DNA of 64,000 bases. Source: Temnopleurus reevesii. Lineage: Eukaryota; Echinodermata; Echinoidea; Temnopleuroida; Temnopleuridae. The notes below the pieces were generated by a model that saw nothing but the letters and a program-made list of their open reading frames with translations, was not told the origin of the DNA and searched no databases. A program made the position numbers and the translations under genes. The stretch is taken from NCBI GenBank assembly GCA_036244855.1, contig BQKZ01001400.1, positions 27,461 to 91,460 of the forward strand, written 5' to 3'. Of the stretch, positions 23,780-34,950 are shown piece after piece (within the stretch, counting starts at the first letter, position 1; each line of letters starts with the position of its first letter).

Positions 23780-25330
23780 GTTAATAATAGCAATATTAAA
23801 ATGCCTCAGGGCCAACAAATATCACCCTCATCTGCGATTCGGGCAATATTTCTTGTGTCGCAATGAGGCCATTCAATATTGCTATAATATCTTGGTATTG
23901 AACTATCTTTAGATCTACAAGTCTACCAGTGAAAAAAGAAGCATCCAAGGGGAATGCTAATGCCAATCCGAGCAACATGTCCGTATTCTTTCATCTCTGA
24001 ATGGAATATTTGCAGAGGATGCAAAAAAAATATGGTTTAGTTTAATTCTTGATGTTTCATCTCCTAAATCAGAGTATCATTAGATTTCAGTATTAAACTC
24101 TCTCTAGATTTACTAGTGAGAATAATGCATCAAACAGAGGGGGGATGCTCTTTCTCATACTGATCCTAATGAAAGCTCCCTATTTTTTCCTCCCTGAATG
24201 GAATCCTTGTAGAGACTTAAAAAAAAAACAGTTAAACTCTTGATGTTTAACATCCCAACTACTTCACATTGTATCTCCGTATTGAACTATCTTTAGATCT
24301 ACCAGTGAAAAATGATGCGTCGAAGGGGGATGCTAATGCTCATCCGAGCGATATGTCAGTATTCTTTCATCTCTGAATGAAATTTTAGGAGAGGCTGACA
24401 AAATATGGCAATAGCTAATTTGATTGGTTCACATACATCCAAAGAGAGTTTGATATGGAGACATGATTAGTTGATCAGATATTATCATATTATCACAGCA
24501 TCGAATTATCGTTAGATGTACCTAAAAGGGAAGGGGCTGTTCCTAGTACTGATCTGAATGATGTGTTCTTTTTTATTATCTCTACATGGCACCTAGACAG
24601 AGACTGACAGAGACTGGAAAAAGATATGATCTTTGCTATTTGTTTCATATCCCAACTCTTAACATCTTACTATAAAACTCTCTATAGATGTACTTGTGAG
24701 AATGATGGGACAATGGGGGGGGGGGGCTCTTCCTAATACTGAACTGAATGACATGTCCTTATTCTTTAATATATAATAATAATAATATATGCAATTTATA
24801 TAGCGCACGTATCCACTCTGCCAGAGTGCTCAAGGTGCTTTGCATTATTATTACCCTGGCTTTAGCCCAGCAGCCACCAGCGCACTTGGCATTTCAAGGA
24901 ATAAATATTCCTGCCAGGTACCCATTCACCTCACCGGGGTTGAGTGCAGCACAATGTGAATGAATTGCTTGCTGAAGGAAATTGACGCCATGGATGGAAT
25001 ATGAACCTATGACCCGCTGGTTGAAAGGCAAAGTCACCACCACTACACCACGGCACCTCCACGTGGTGTAGTAGTCTCTGAAAAACTCTCTCATTATTAA
25101 ATCTCTGAACGGAAATTTAGTAAAGGTTGAAAAAGATTACATGGTACAACTCTTAATTCATTAATATCAACTCATAATGCACCCTTCTGAAACTCTCTTT
25201 AGATGTACATGTACCAATGAAAATGATGCCTCAAACAGAGATGGGGGGGGGGCTCTTCGTAATACTGATCTGAATGACATGTCCCTATTCTTTCATCTCT
25301 AAATGGAACCTTAGTAGATGATGAAAGGCT
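23780..25330 (+). repeat. ~190-bp tandem array, about six units
   Basis: An AGATCTAC/AGATGTAC anchor recurs at 23911, 24106, 24295, 24514, 24686 and 25201. Each is followed by GTGAAAAATGATGC-like and GG-rich text, TACTGATCTGAATGACATGT, then TTCTTTCATCTCTGAATGGA. Spacings are 195, 189, 219 and 172, then 515 because a SINE interrupts the last interval. Units have many differences, so the array is old. Short G runs occur inside units 5 and 6. Confidence 0.85.
24772..25055 (-). mobile_element. tRNA-derived SINE inside the ~190-bp array
   Basis: A nearly complete minus-strand copy: (AAT)n at left, TATATAGCGCACGTATCCAC, ACCCTGGCTTTAGCCCAGCA, the CACCTCACCGGGGTTGAG core, and a head ending CACTACACCACG. 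It splits the last unit of the array. TTATTCTTTAAT before and CATTATTAAAT after may be a degraded target duplication. Confidence 0.92.
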
Positions 25331-25504
25331 GGGAACGTTCTCCTTTATCTGCTCTGTTGCGCTGATATTTGCGGAGTCGCCACAGGCCTAATGAAGGGAA
25401 ACATGATATACCAGGGACCTGAACTATATCCCGTTTTAGCATCTTTTACAAGTGTTCGTATGGATGCGATGCCTTTCTATTGCAATGAATATACCCCTGG
25501 ACTC

Positions 25505-26500
25505 CAAACAAGAGATTTAATGCAGGTACGTTTTTCATAAATGGAAAGGACAAAAATTGAGGTTTGATAGAGGGAGAGTTTTTTTTTCACACTACAAAGG
25601 ATGAACAAGCACAAATTGGATGCAACACAATTTCATCTTTCATAACTGCCAAGAATTGGAAAGTGGTGATTAAATGAAGGAGGTTTTTATCTTTAATTAA
25701 TATCAGGGGGGGAAAAATCAATGCACGCAGTCTCTGCAGTAAACTGCAAAAAAAAAAAAACAGGCAAGTATTTAATGCAGGGGAGATTTTTCATCACTGG
25801 AAATGGACAAAAAGCTGAGGTTTAATGGAGGGGGTATTTTTCATACCAAAAATGATGAACAAGCACAAATTTGATGCAACAAGTTTTCATTTCATAACTG
25901 GCAAGAATGAAAAAGTAGTGATTAAATGAAGAAAGTTTTTATCTTTAATAAATACTGAGAAAAAAATTGCAACCAGTCTTTGTATAGAACTGCAAAAAGG
26001 AACAAAGATTTCACGCAGGTAGGAAATATTTATTTCTGGAGAGGAAAAGCCGAGGTTTAATGGACAGAGTGTTTTTCATACTACAAATGAATGGAGTACG
26101 TTCTTATCTGTAAAGAGCAGAATTAATGCAGGCAATCTTTGAATTTAACTGCAAAAGAAAAACCAGAGATTTAATACAGCGATTGTCTTTTATCAACCAA
26201 AAAGGATAAAAGGAGAAATTAAATGCATCAAGAAACGTGTTCCTATCTGTATAAAATTAAATTGTGGGAGCTTTTATCTCAAATGCCTACTGAGAAAGAA
26301 TATAATTTATGAAAGCAAATATGTAATGCAAAGAGTTTCCTTCTCATAATTGCAGAGAATGAACGAGTAGAGATACAATGCAGGGAGTTCTTTTTTTATA
26401 TAAAAACTAAAAAAGAGTAAAATATGTATAATGTAGGCATTTCTTTCTTCATAACTACTAAAAAGAACAAGCACAAATTCAATGCAGAAAGGTAACTGCC
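25505..26500 (+). repeat. A-rich tandem array with nested periodicity (~250 bp)
   Basis: AGATTTAATGCAGG-like words recur at about 25513, 25768, 26007 and 26168, with AGTTTTTTCAT, ATAACTGCNAAGAA and GAACAAGCACAAATTNGATGCA at matching places. Inside each unit a looser ~45-60 base word (AATGCAGG...TTTTTCAT...AAAG) repeats, so it is a higher-order array with diverging copies. No coding potential. Confidence 0.75.
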
Positions 26501-26829
26501 AAGAAAGAGGCCTACTAACATGGTATATTTCAGAAGATGTGGAATTGCGTCCGAGTAGAATATATCCTCATGCATATTCTGGACATGTTGGAATCTCTGT
26601 AATTCAGGCAATTTTAATCTATCTATTCAAGGGAATAGAGAAGTTAAAGGTATAGATTCGTAATGACCGGGAAGCAGAAAATGATGCTAAACGAGCTGAT
26701 GTATTCACAAGTTGCTTTACATGCCTAAATATATCTGTGTAGGATATTGGGAGTACATTTTTTGCTCGTATTCTGTGTATTTTACGTCGAACACATCAAT
26801 CAGCCATTATGCCTACGGTGTGTGGTATT
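26501..26829. other. No feature seen
   Basis: AT-rich DNA between the A-rich array and the dispersed repeat. Confidence 0.4.
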
Positions 26830-27060
26830 GTCTGCGGTGTGTGAGTTCGCGTTCATTTTGTATGTGAAGCATGTGGTGTAAGGAAGAACGACCGCAGCAT
26901 GATTTTTTTATTTTGCGATCATTAAGCCATTTCTAGGTCGATTTCATTCAAACAAACTATGAACCTGCTCTAATTTACCATTGAAAAACTGCATTATGGT
27001 AATAATTCTACTACAGCTCGCAAACTAGTTAAATATCTGAAGCGCCCGCCTCCCAAAACT
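26830..27060 (+). repeat. Dispersed repeat, inverted relative of 46980-47190
   Basis: Shared blocks, on opposite strands, include GCTCTAATTTACCATTGAAA / TTTTTCAATAGCAAATTAGAGC, TTCATTCAAACAAACTATGA / CATAGTTTGTTTGAATAAAA and ATATCTGAAGCGCC / GGCGCTTCAGATAT. No transposon ends were identified; it may be an internal piece of a larger element. Confidence 0.65.
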
Positions 27061-28204
27061 GGTCTATCGCTTTAAGAACATACATGATGTGCCCGCAATT
27101 CATCAGCAAAATGGGTTGTTGCCAATCTAACTGTATGCACTACTAATAACAAACAAAACATATTATGGGAGAAATCAATTAAGTTCTATTCAATTCTTCA
27201 TAAAAAGCATTTATTTTTTAGACCTTCAATTATTCCAGTATGTGCCTTGTTTAATTTAATGATTGTTTGTACTTTTTTCCATTTAAAAAAAATTAAGGTA
27301 GTGAACCACTATCAATGAAACTAGTTTTTGCAGTTCTGATATGATAATACAGGGCTAAGGAGAATTTAGGATGTGAGAAAAGGGTATCATCATACAGACT
27401 CTGAAAGAGTTGCACTGAGTTGCCAACTGCTGTGGAATATGAATGAGGATGTAATTCAATGTTTTCCAGTGAAACTATGAATAAACATGTGAAATATGAC
27501 CTGAAAATAATAATAATAATAATTCAATATTTATAAAGCGCATAATAAAACATAGGAATTCTCTATGCGCTGTACAATTTTAACTGAAAAGACATTTCCA
27601 GATGATCTTTGGTTTTTCATTCCCTTCAAACTCTGATTTTCTTGATGAATTGTTTAAAAAAAAGAAACAAGGTTGAATTGACCGACCAACACTATTTTTC
27701 CAAAAAAGCATGTGAGGGCATTCAAACAAATTTTTGTCCTAAGTAAATGGCAGAGAGTATTGTTATATTGTTGATCTATTTTCTCTCATTTTAGTGCAGC
27801 TGCTGTATTATTCACATTTTAATTTTGGCATCAAGGATCGATTGAGATATCCAGAGTTCAGGCAATTTCAATCTACTCAAGGAAAAAAAGGCACTTAAAA
27901 AGTTTTGTGTCTGTATTCATTAACAAAATGGGCTATTGCCAATTTGACTGAATGCACTACTGATTACAAACAAACAGATCAAGGAATAATCATAGCCATC
28001 AGGGACTTCTCTTTTTAATTATTCATAAAAGTCCTTTGTTTCAGAGACCTTGTCTGGGTTAATGGAAATTGGGTTTTTTTTCTTCTTTTTAAAACAGCTA
28101 AAATCGTTGACCCATAGATATAGCAATCATTGAATTATCTTAATGGAATTTTATTTTGTTACAGTTCTGCTCTAATAATTAGTAAGAATATATTACTTAT
28201 AATC
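27061..28204. other. No gene; LINE/SINE-type tail at 27504-27582
   Basis: At 27504-27582 an (AAT)n run is followed by ATTTATAAAGCGCATAATAA and TTCTCTATGCGCTGTACAAT. This is the complement of the terminal motif of SINE/LINE elements and closest to the left end of the SINE at 54909-55190. The rest is AT-rich single-copy sequence. Confidence 0.5.
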
Positions 28205-28469
28205 ATAGTATTATTTCTTATATGGTGCTCTTCCAATACGGCCAAAATATAATATAACAATATTATTACCCTGGTCAAAGTATATATACAGATACAGTAG
28301 CGACAAAAATCTTCATATTGTACCAGGTACCCATTAAAACGCCTGGGTTGAGTGCAGCGTAGTGTTGATGAATTTCTTGAGGAAGGAAATTAATGCCATG
28401 GACAAGATTCAAACCACCAACACTCTAATTGAGAGGCGAGAGTCAGAACCACTAAACCAAAGTGCTTCC
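28205..28469 (-). mobile_element. tRNA-derived SINE, diverged
   Basis: Complement of core and head: CGCCTGGGTTGAGTGCAGCG, GATGAATTTCTTGAGGAAGG, ATTAATGCCATGGACAAGAT, GAGGCGAGAGTCAGAACCAC. The 3' half at left is strongly decayed and contains unrelated AT-rich sequence. Confidence 0.85.
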
Positions 28470-28602
28470 ACACTATGCAAATTTTCTTGCTAAAAGAATG
28501 AAGATCAATGAAATAGATAAATTATTTTTAACAAATTTTAGTCATCTAACATTCATATTTTAAGGGATGCTCAATATGGAGACTCCCCATGCATAAGTCT
28601 AT

Positions 28603-28780
28603 TAGGTTGTTGTTCAAAATCATCTGCAAATCAAATGCAACTTTGCAAATTGTAGCATGCATTTTTATTTGCGCACGGTATGCGCATTGAACAAGGCGAG
28701 CATGAAACAATGATTTTGATTGGCGCATTCAGATCAACTCTAACTTGCGATCAATTGCAACTTTTGAGCAACACCCCCTA
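28603..28780 (-). mobile_element. GGGTGTTG-family MITE, inverted copy
   Basis: Complement of the element at 16455-16632: right part reads TTGCGATCAATTGCAACTTT then TGAGCAACACCCCC, left part GGTTGTTGTTCAAAATCATC. Interior CATGAAACAATGATTTTGAT is conserved. CTA at both flanks may be a short target duplication, unproved. Confidence 0.85.
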
Positions 28781-29549
28781 TGTTACGTAGTGTTTGTATT
28801 TATGTGTGAAGGTTGAGCATGTGTGCCTCTGTATATATGTATGTGTGTGTGTGTGTGTGTGTCTGTCTATCTGTCTGTGTGTGCATAGGTTTATGGTGTA
28901 GATAAGTACTCTGGCCTAAACAAATATTATCTGACAGAGGATGCATGTGCGAATGAGGACCCTCCTCGATTGAAAAATGGGAAACATAGCTTATAAAATA
29001 CACATGCACTAAATACATTAAAAAAGGATAGGGGTACGTCCTTCGTTGGATGATATTTGGTATCTCTCTATCTCTCTTTCTATTCTTATCTATCTCCCAC
29101 TTTCTCTCTCTCTCTTAACATCTGTAACTTCAATCATACTATAAATACCAATTGTCTTTTCAATCAAGATTCATCAAGAAATACATTTCCTTCCAAACCG
29201 AATCCAAGTTTATGTTCAAGCTTGATTCCAAGTACACTAAGAAGCCCCTGGGGGAATTAAGTTGATCAGAATGTCAATCTGAATATTACAAGCAATCAAT
29301 TTGTAGCAAAGTAGATTAGCCTTTGGAGGCTGAAGGCAGCAAAAGAGGAATAAAGCTTGAATAACTACATAGAAACATAGCCTTATCGGGCTAGGAAACC
29401 TTTTCAGTTAATACATGCAAGGCTACGGGATATGCTGAAGTGGGAAGACACAGGCAAAGCCCCCCTACTTTGCAAAACATTCCACTGTGCCTGTTTATAT
29501 TGTTAAATTAGAAGCCTTGAATGCATTTGTTAAAAATATTTGGCGCAGA
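28781..29549. other. No gene; GT and CT microsatellites
   Basis: (GT)n with interruptions lies at about 28840-28885, and CT-rich sequence at 29060-29115. Otherwise AT-rich DNA without recognisable elements. Confidence 0.5.
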
Positions 29550-29706
29550 TCTGCATTCAAGAAATTTCTTCCTGCTTGTACCCATTCACATCACCTGGAT
29601 TCAGTGCAGCACAATGCGTAGTAATCATTTGCTGAGGTTGGGTGGGTGGGACTCTACATTACCGTAACCCTACATTTCGAAGGAGAGAGTCGGAACCACA
29701 ACATCT
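29550..29706 (-). mobile_element. SINE fragment (head and core)
   Basis: Complement of core and head: TACCCATTCACATCACCTGG, ATTCAGTGCAGCACAATGCG, GGTGGGTGGGACTC, GGAGAGAGTCGGAACCAC. Box B has been lost to substitutions. Confidence 0.8.
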
Positions 29707-30640
29707 ACAAACCTTCAAAAAATTGCCTAGTTTCAATGAGTTTTATCTCATAACATATACACAGAAACAATTATTTCGGTAGGTGTGGTTATTGTCATAG
29801 GTTATGGAGTTGACTGAATCAGATAAATATTATGTCAATCCTTGACAATGTTAATCATTGCCTTTGAAATTGAACTGAGTAACCAAATAGAAGAGCTTCA
29901 TAATATAGATAAAAATCTATTCCTAATTACCAAAAGACAAACTATGCATTCAGCAGTTACCAGATAATCACATTACAGAATGTGAATTGCATGCAGTACT
30001 TTTGCTAGACTGGATAAGAATTGGAACTTGCCTGACGTAGCAACAAATACTGCATTTGATGTTCATTCACAAATAAATACTACACCTAATACATAAAATA
30101 TAGCACATGCATGTGATGTATTAAAAAACAAATCGTTCACCCAGACACATAAGCTATAGCACATGTGAACAGTAGCGCCCCCTTCGCTCCCGTCGTCGAA
30201 GGAGACAGGTTAGAATGATCAGTTCCAATGCTGAAACTCCATTAAACTGTTAGAGACCATTTCACTCTCGTTCAACGTTAATTTCCGATGGGTATTATTC
30301 AAGTAACAGTCCCGGAGACATTAATGGATTGGAGAATGTTATCTGAATGTAGTCTGAATGCATAGACCCCAATCCAGGCAGCTTTATTTATTGCTGCCAA
30401 AAGGAACAGTTACTGTTCGGAAAGGGAACTGTTCCTTTCTCGGAGTCTTCATCACCCTAAAACGAGACAAATAGGAACACTGGGGTGAACAAGAGCAAAA
30501 TTTGAAGAAGTCTCGATCTACTTATATCACATCTTTTTTTTTTTACTTTTTGGTTTATTTTTAAACAGGATCAGAGGTCTATCCTAGAAGAGTTCACATA
30601 GAGTGATCCACCTGAGAATTAAGGATTCTCTAATGGTCCA
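29707..30640. other. Mostly single-copy; candidate regulatory stretch 30170-30460
   Basis: The 30170-30460 part is less AT-rich than its flanks and single-copy. It holds TTAATGGATTG (homeodomain-like), TTTATTTATTG, and GGAACAGTT / AACTGTTCC as a 9-base inverted pair around 30402-30436. These are suggestive words only. Confidence 0.35.
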
Positions 30641-30781
30641 AGAGGGTGTTGTTAGATGGTTGCAATTCTAAGCAGACCAATTGCAAAAGACAATTGAAAT
30701 ATGCTTTTTCATTCACACACAATATGCTCTTCTAACATGACATGAAACAATCACTTTGCAACTTTCTAGCAACATCCCAAT
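30641..30781 (+). mobile_element. GGGTGTTG-family MITE, shortened copy
   Basis: Begins AGAGGGTGTTGTTAGATGGT and ends CTTTCTAGCAACATCCCA. The interior keeps CATGAAACAATCAC and TTGCAA words. It is about 40 bases shorter than the other copies, implying an internal deletion. Confidence 0.7.
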
Positions 30782-31403
30782 GGTGCCACCCTTGTTAACA
30801 TATATAAATAATGCATATTCACTCCGGAAGGGGAACCAATATTCTGGAAATACTTGGGGGGGGGGGGGCTTGACAGTGGTCGTTTCGACAGGGCAGAGCA
30901 ATCACTACAGCAAGCTAGCTCCCCAGGATGTAATATCACTGGATATGTGCAAGTTCTATATACACATATGCTAGACATTGGGAAATGCTTGTTTGTTGAC
31001 ACAAGAGTATGATGATGATTAAAATGATCACATAATCTATAGCTCCAAAAACGACAATAAACATGCTGCCTGTTTGAAAAGGAATTAAGAGCGCCTACAT
31101 CCAATTATAACAGCACACACAGACGACAATAACGATCTTCTGCCACTATGTCAAGTAGTGGCTTCTAAGACCCCCGTTTACATTGCCTGATAATTTTTGG
31201 TCGGAGCAGAGTCCTGCTTAAATCTGGTTCTAGGAATACTAGTAAAAAATATAGCATAAGTATACACATGCAAACATTATGGCTGGCCTTCAGTACTGAT
31301 ATACAAGTTTAGCCTGTAGCAGCACTCAATATGCATGAAATTGTAATTTCAAAGAAAGGAGCATGCAGGAAACTTGTCCTGGACAACCATATTAGTAATA
31401 TTG
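30782..31403. other. No gene; poly-G run
   Basis: A G run at about 30857-30868 is the main landmark. AT-rich sequence otherwise. The text at 31146-31175 (GTCAAGTAGTGGCTTCTAAGA) resembles the repeats near 31855 and 31995. Confidence 0.4.
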
Positions 31404-31523
31404 GTCAAATGAAGCACATTGTGGATGACGTTCTTAATGATGGAAATCAATGATATGGTTGGGTTTTGAACCATTACCCTCTAGTTGAAGGGTGAGTGGC
31501 AAAACCATTACACCAAAATGCAT
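31404..31523 (-). mobile_element. SINE fragment, badly decayed
   Basis: Complement of the head-proximal half: GAAGCACATTGTGGATGA, TTGGGTTTTGAACCATTACC, TCTAGTTGAAGGGTGAG, AACCATTACACCAAAATGC. Order and spacing match the family. Confidence 0.7.
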
Positions 31524-32308
31524 CCACCTTTGTTTTGCTTGAACTTCACTGTGTCAGCATATGATTGCATGAAATATAGGCTGATCTTGTCTAAACAACT
31601 CAAGAATTCTTCAATAGATTCTCCAATTGTGGGTCCCTTTTTGGTCTCACATTTGGCTCCTTAAACCTTTACATCAAAATGTAAAGCAAAAATTATGTAT
31701 TGCTATTGTAAATTATAATATATTCAATGTTTGATGTACAGCGACATGAGCATCATTACTGACGAACCAGTGTTTCAAAAGAAATCACCATTAATATCAT
31801 TATTATTAAAAATGACCTGGGCTTCGCTAGCTTAAAAATCAGTGTGAACATGGTCTTTGTCAAGTGGTAGCTTCTAAAAGATTGCCTTTTTTGGTCTCAT
31901 ATTTTGCCCCCTTATGCCTTTCCACCAAAATGTTGGCCAGAATGAAAAGAGCGATGCTAACTTTAAAACAAATCGGTGTAAACAGGGTCTTTGTCAAGTG
32001 GTACGTAGCTTCTAAGAGATTGCCTGGCTGGTATAATAACCACAACGAGATGCTTGATTGATTAACTTTAGGCAAATTATGACATGTGCAGGCTTAATGT
32101 GCTGAAATGACAGTAAGCAGGCTAAGGACTAACAATGCACGCAATGCAACTTCAATTGGCCTTGGTGATTGATCATCAGGATCACTCAAATTACAGTAGA
32201 TGGGACTAAAGCGGAATTAATTGTACATATTACGGATTGGATGGTGATTAAGAGTAGATTTGGAGTCAGATATATTGTAACGGGAAATTTTTAACAGAAA
32301 GCTCTTCC
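31524..32308. repeat. Short direct repeats in AT-rich DNA
   Basis: GTCTTTGTCAAGTGGTA-GCTTCTAA occurs at about 31852-31878 and 31988-32018, each preceded by GTGTGAACATG or GTGTAAACAGG and followed by AGATTGCC. TTTTTGGTCTCA recurs at about 31639 and 31888. This is probably a degraded small tandem duplication. Confidence 0.55.
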
Positions 32309-32847
32309 TTAAGGGGGAACCAACCAATGGAGTTGTTATGTTCTCATTGAATGAAGAAAAATCTAATGAACATACTGTAAAAAATTGAGCTAATTGGACA
32401 ATCCATTCAAGAGTTATGAATTTTCAAATTCACAGAGATTTGACGATAACTGCAGCTCATGTGTATCCGTGGAATCGGCAACATCTATGGACGCTGTGAC
32501 GTCATATCGGACAACTCCTCTTTCACTTTGTACATAGAATATTTTTAATTTAGAGTAAGGCTGTAACATGATTCTTCTCAAAATACATGCAGATTCGATA
32601 AAAAAATGCTGTACCCCAGCAAAAAATTGGTATTTTATTGAACTTTTGTATACAGACTGATTGAGGAGCTGGGCGACACGACGTCACAGATTCTGTCAAA
32701 TTTGCCAATCGCACGGATCCCCATCAGCGGTAGGTATTAATATCTTGGTGATTTTAAAAATTCACAACTTTTGAACAGGTTGTCCGATTTTGCCCAATTT
32801 TTCACAGTTTGAGAGCAGAATAATTCCAGGGGTTGGATTCCCTTTAA
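32309..32847. mobile_element. TTAA palindromic MITE, subfamily I, copy 1
   Basis: A 0.54-kb palindrome. It opens TTAAGGGGGAACCAACC and closes GGTTGGATTCCCTTTAA. The arms pair through GTTATGAATTTTC / AAAATTCACAAC-type blocks (arms over 200 bases, diverged). TTAA at both ends matches piggyBac-type targeting. The left arm holds TGACGTCA at 32497-32504 and the right holds CGACGTCA at 32679-32686. No transposase, so non-autonomous. Confidence 0.88.
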
Positions 32848-32996
32848 TTTCAATGTTAGAATAAGAACCTTTACTGCCTGTTTTTCAAATGGTTTTCACT
32901 TTTGCAAAAGTTCTTTGTTTCAATTAATGCATGATTAAATGTGCTTTGATATGATATACCAAACCTTTTTTGCTGTCCCTGGAAAGTACCCCAGTG
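32848..32996. other. Short spacer between MITE and SINE
   Basis: No feature seen. Confidence 0.4.
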
Positions 32997-33220
32997 GAGG
33001 CGTCATGGTGTAGTGTTTCTGACTCTCACCTTTCAGCCCTAGGGTCATAAGTTCGAATCCCACACATGACGTTAATTTCATTCAGCAAGAAATTTATCCA
33101 CATTGTGCTGCACTCAACCCAGGTGAGATGATTGGGTACCGCCAAATGGTAGCCATACTATAGCTGGGTTATAATGCGCACTTCGTGTTAAGCGCTATAT
33201 AAATGTTTGTTATTATTATC
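32997..33220 (+). mobile_element. tRNA-derived SINE, shortened body
   Basis: Good head: CATGGTGTAGTGTTTCTGAC (box A) and AAGTTCGAATCCCAC (box B), then CAGCAAGAAATTTATCCACA and GTGCTGCACTCAACCCAGGT. The body lacks the usual GGAATATTTATTCC block. The tail is AAGCGCTATATAAATGTTTG followed by ATTATTAT. The best-preserved promoter region among the window's copies. Confidence 0.93.
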
Positions 33221-33365
33221 CCTAGATTGGGTAACACCCATTGCCCAGTTGGAGTCTTGAGGTGTGGGAGTTTTAAGTCTATTTTCTACAAGGGTCTCGC
33301 ATAATATTCACATTTCTCTGGAAAGTGCAAGCTCAATATATAAGCATGTTCAAATACCCAAACTT
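33221..33365. other. Short spacer
   Basis: No feature seen. Confidence 0.4.
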
Positions 33366-33885
33366 AATAGTACCATATGTCCAAAAAAAAATGACAACGG
33401 GGCTTTCAGGATTAATAACTTTTGAAAATGAATATGAAAAAAAATGCGGTTTGGCATGTCAAATATATAACTATTCATCTATATTTGGTGAAAATTTCAT
33501 GAGATTTGCTTGAGTGGTTACAAAGAAATTAAGCTTTTTGTATTGGATGTCATAATTCCGTTCTGCACAAGTTTGTGAGGATAGAGCCCCAAAACAAAAA
33601 CAGTAACATTCATTTTGACCAGTGAAACATTGGAAGTTGAAGTAACCATTGTGCTTTACACGTCTCCGTCCTCACAAATTTGTGCAGAACGGAATTATGA
33701 CATCCGCTACAAAAAGCTTCATTTCTTTGTAACCACTGAAGGAAATTACCTGAAATTTTCACCAAATATAGATGAATAGTTATATGTTTGACATGCCAAA
33801 CCGCATTCATTTTCATATTCATTTTTAAAAGTTATTACTCCTGAAAGCCCCGTTGTCATTTTTTGGGGGGGACATATGGTATAAC
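33366..33885. mobile_element. Foldback element with ~215-base arms
   Basis: Left arm 33366-33580 and right arm 33669-33885 are inverted copies; the loop is ~88 bases. Paired blocks include ACCATATGTCC / GGACATATGGT, ATGACAACGGGGCTTTCAGG / CCTGAAAGCCCCGTTGTCAT and CATAATTCCGTTCTGCACAA / TTGTGCAGAACGGAATTATG. Arm identity looks high. No open frame of note. It shares neither ends nor interior with the TTAA family. Confidence 0.9.
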
Positions 33886-33890
33886 TGTAG

Positions 33891-34013
33891 ACAGTCAAAC
33901 CTAACTTAGTGGTCACCTGGCTACATTGACCACCTAAATTGGTTCCTTGCAGATGTAAGTGAGTTGTAGAACCTGTCTATAGAGGTCACCTGTCAACAGG
34001 ATATGATGTCCAT
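33891..34013. mobile_element. CCTGTCTATAG-family MITE fragment
   Basis: Contains GACAGTCAAACCT, AGTGGTCACCTGG, GACCACCTAAATTGGT and AACCTGTCTATAGAGGTCAC, the words of the element at 7183-7440, in single copy without the tandem expansion. Ends are not clear. Confidence 0.6.
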
Positions 34014-34419
34014 CCCCATTCAAGTGCAATCCTAGCTACGTGCCTGATTGCATACTATATCATCCATTAAATAGCAGTGAGTATTGATATACAGCATAAC
34101 CCCCTCAGATCAAATATTACAAATCAACTATGATAGAAAATTTATTTCTGCTGATTGGAAACGGAAGCAATCGGAAGTGATGCTTACACATTAAAAAAAA
34201 ACTGAGTTTGCAATATGGTTATGACAAATACTTGTGCCTTTAAGTCATTCAGGGTAGCATTCTTTTGTTGTCTGCCTTTTTGTAACTTCTGAAGTTGTCT
34301 GTCTTTTTCTAATTTCTGAAGTTCTGAAACGTATTGAAATTTGTCCTTGAAAAAATCTGAATTCCACCCCTATTTTTTTATATCACATCAGGGGAACCCC
34401 TAGGACAAAATTGAATGAA
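34014..34419. other. No feature seen
   Basis: AT-rich sequence. TCTGAAGTTGTCTGTCTTTT and a near copy (TTCTGAAGTTCTGAAACG) lie close together near 34290-34335. Confidence 0.4.
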
Positions 34420-34950
34420 AATACGTAAAGTTACATCTCCTTATCGATCTTAAATAAAAACACTGCATTTAAATTTCTGGTGAAACAATCGCTGATTTGA
34501 GGAAGAAAAAACCCAATGCAAGAGAAACGAATGACAGCTTCGATGAAACTATTCCCTGAAGGATATCCCAAAAAGGGGAAATTGATTTCTGCTAGACTGC
34601 ATTTTGCCCTGCGGTTGCTGTGAACCTGTCGCCCTTGAGACCATTTTGTGAAAAATTCATTCACAAAGTGAAAAGGTAGCTATCCGCTAATACGTCACAG
34701 ATTCTGCAAACGTTGCCAATTTTCGCCACCGGGAATAAAAGTAAAGTGAGAAACGCAAGTTGGGCTAGACAGTTTTTGCCATAAACTATTCATGTGAGTC
34801 GGGGAAAACACAGACATTTGTGCATGTGCGTTCATTTTTGCCAGGATTTAAATTGAGAAATAACGTTTGTTTTACACTTTATATTTCCTGATATTATCTA
34901 TTTCCACACAAGGCCATGGTTCTTTGATGCAGCACCAAGTACAATGAAAA

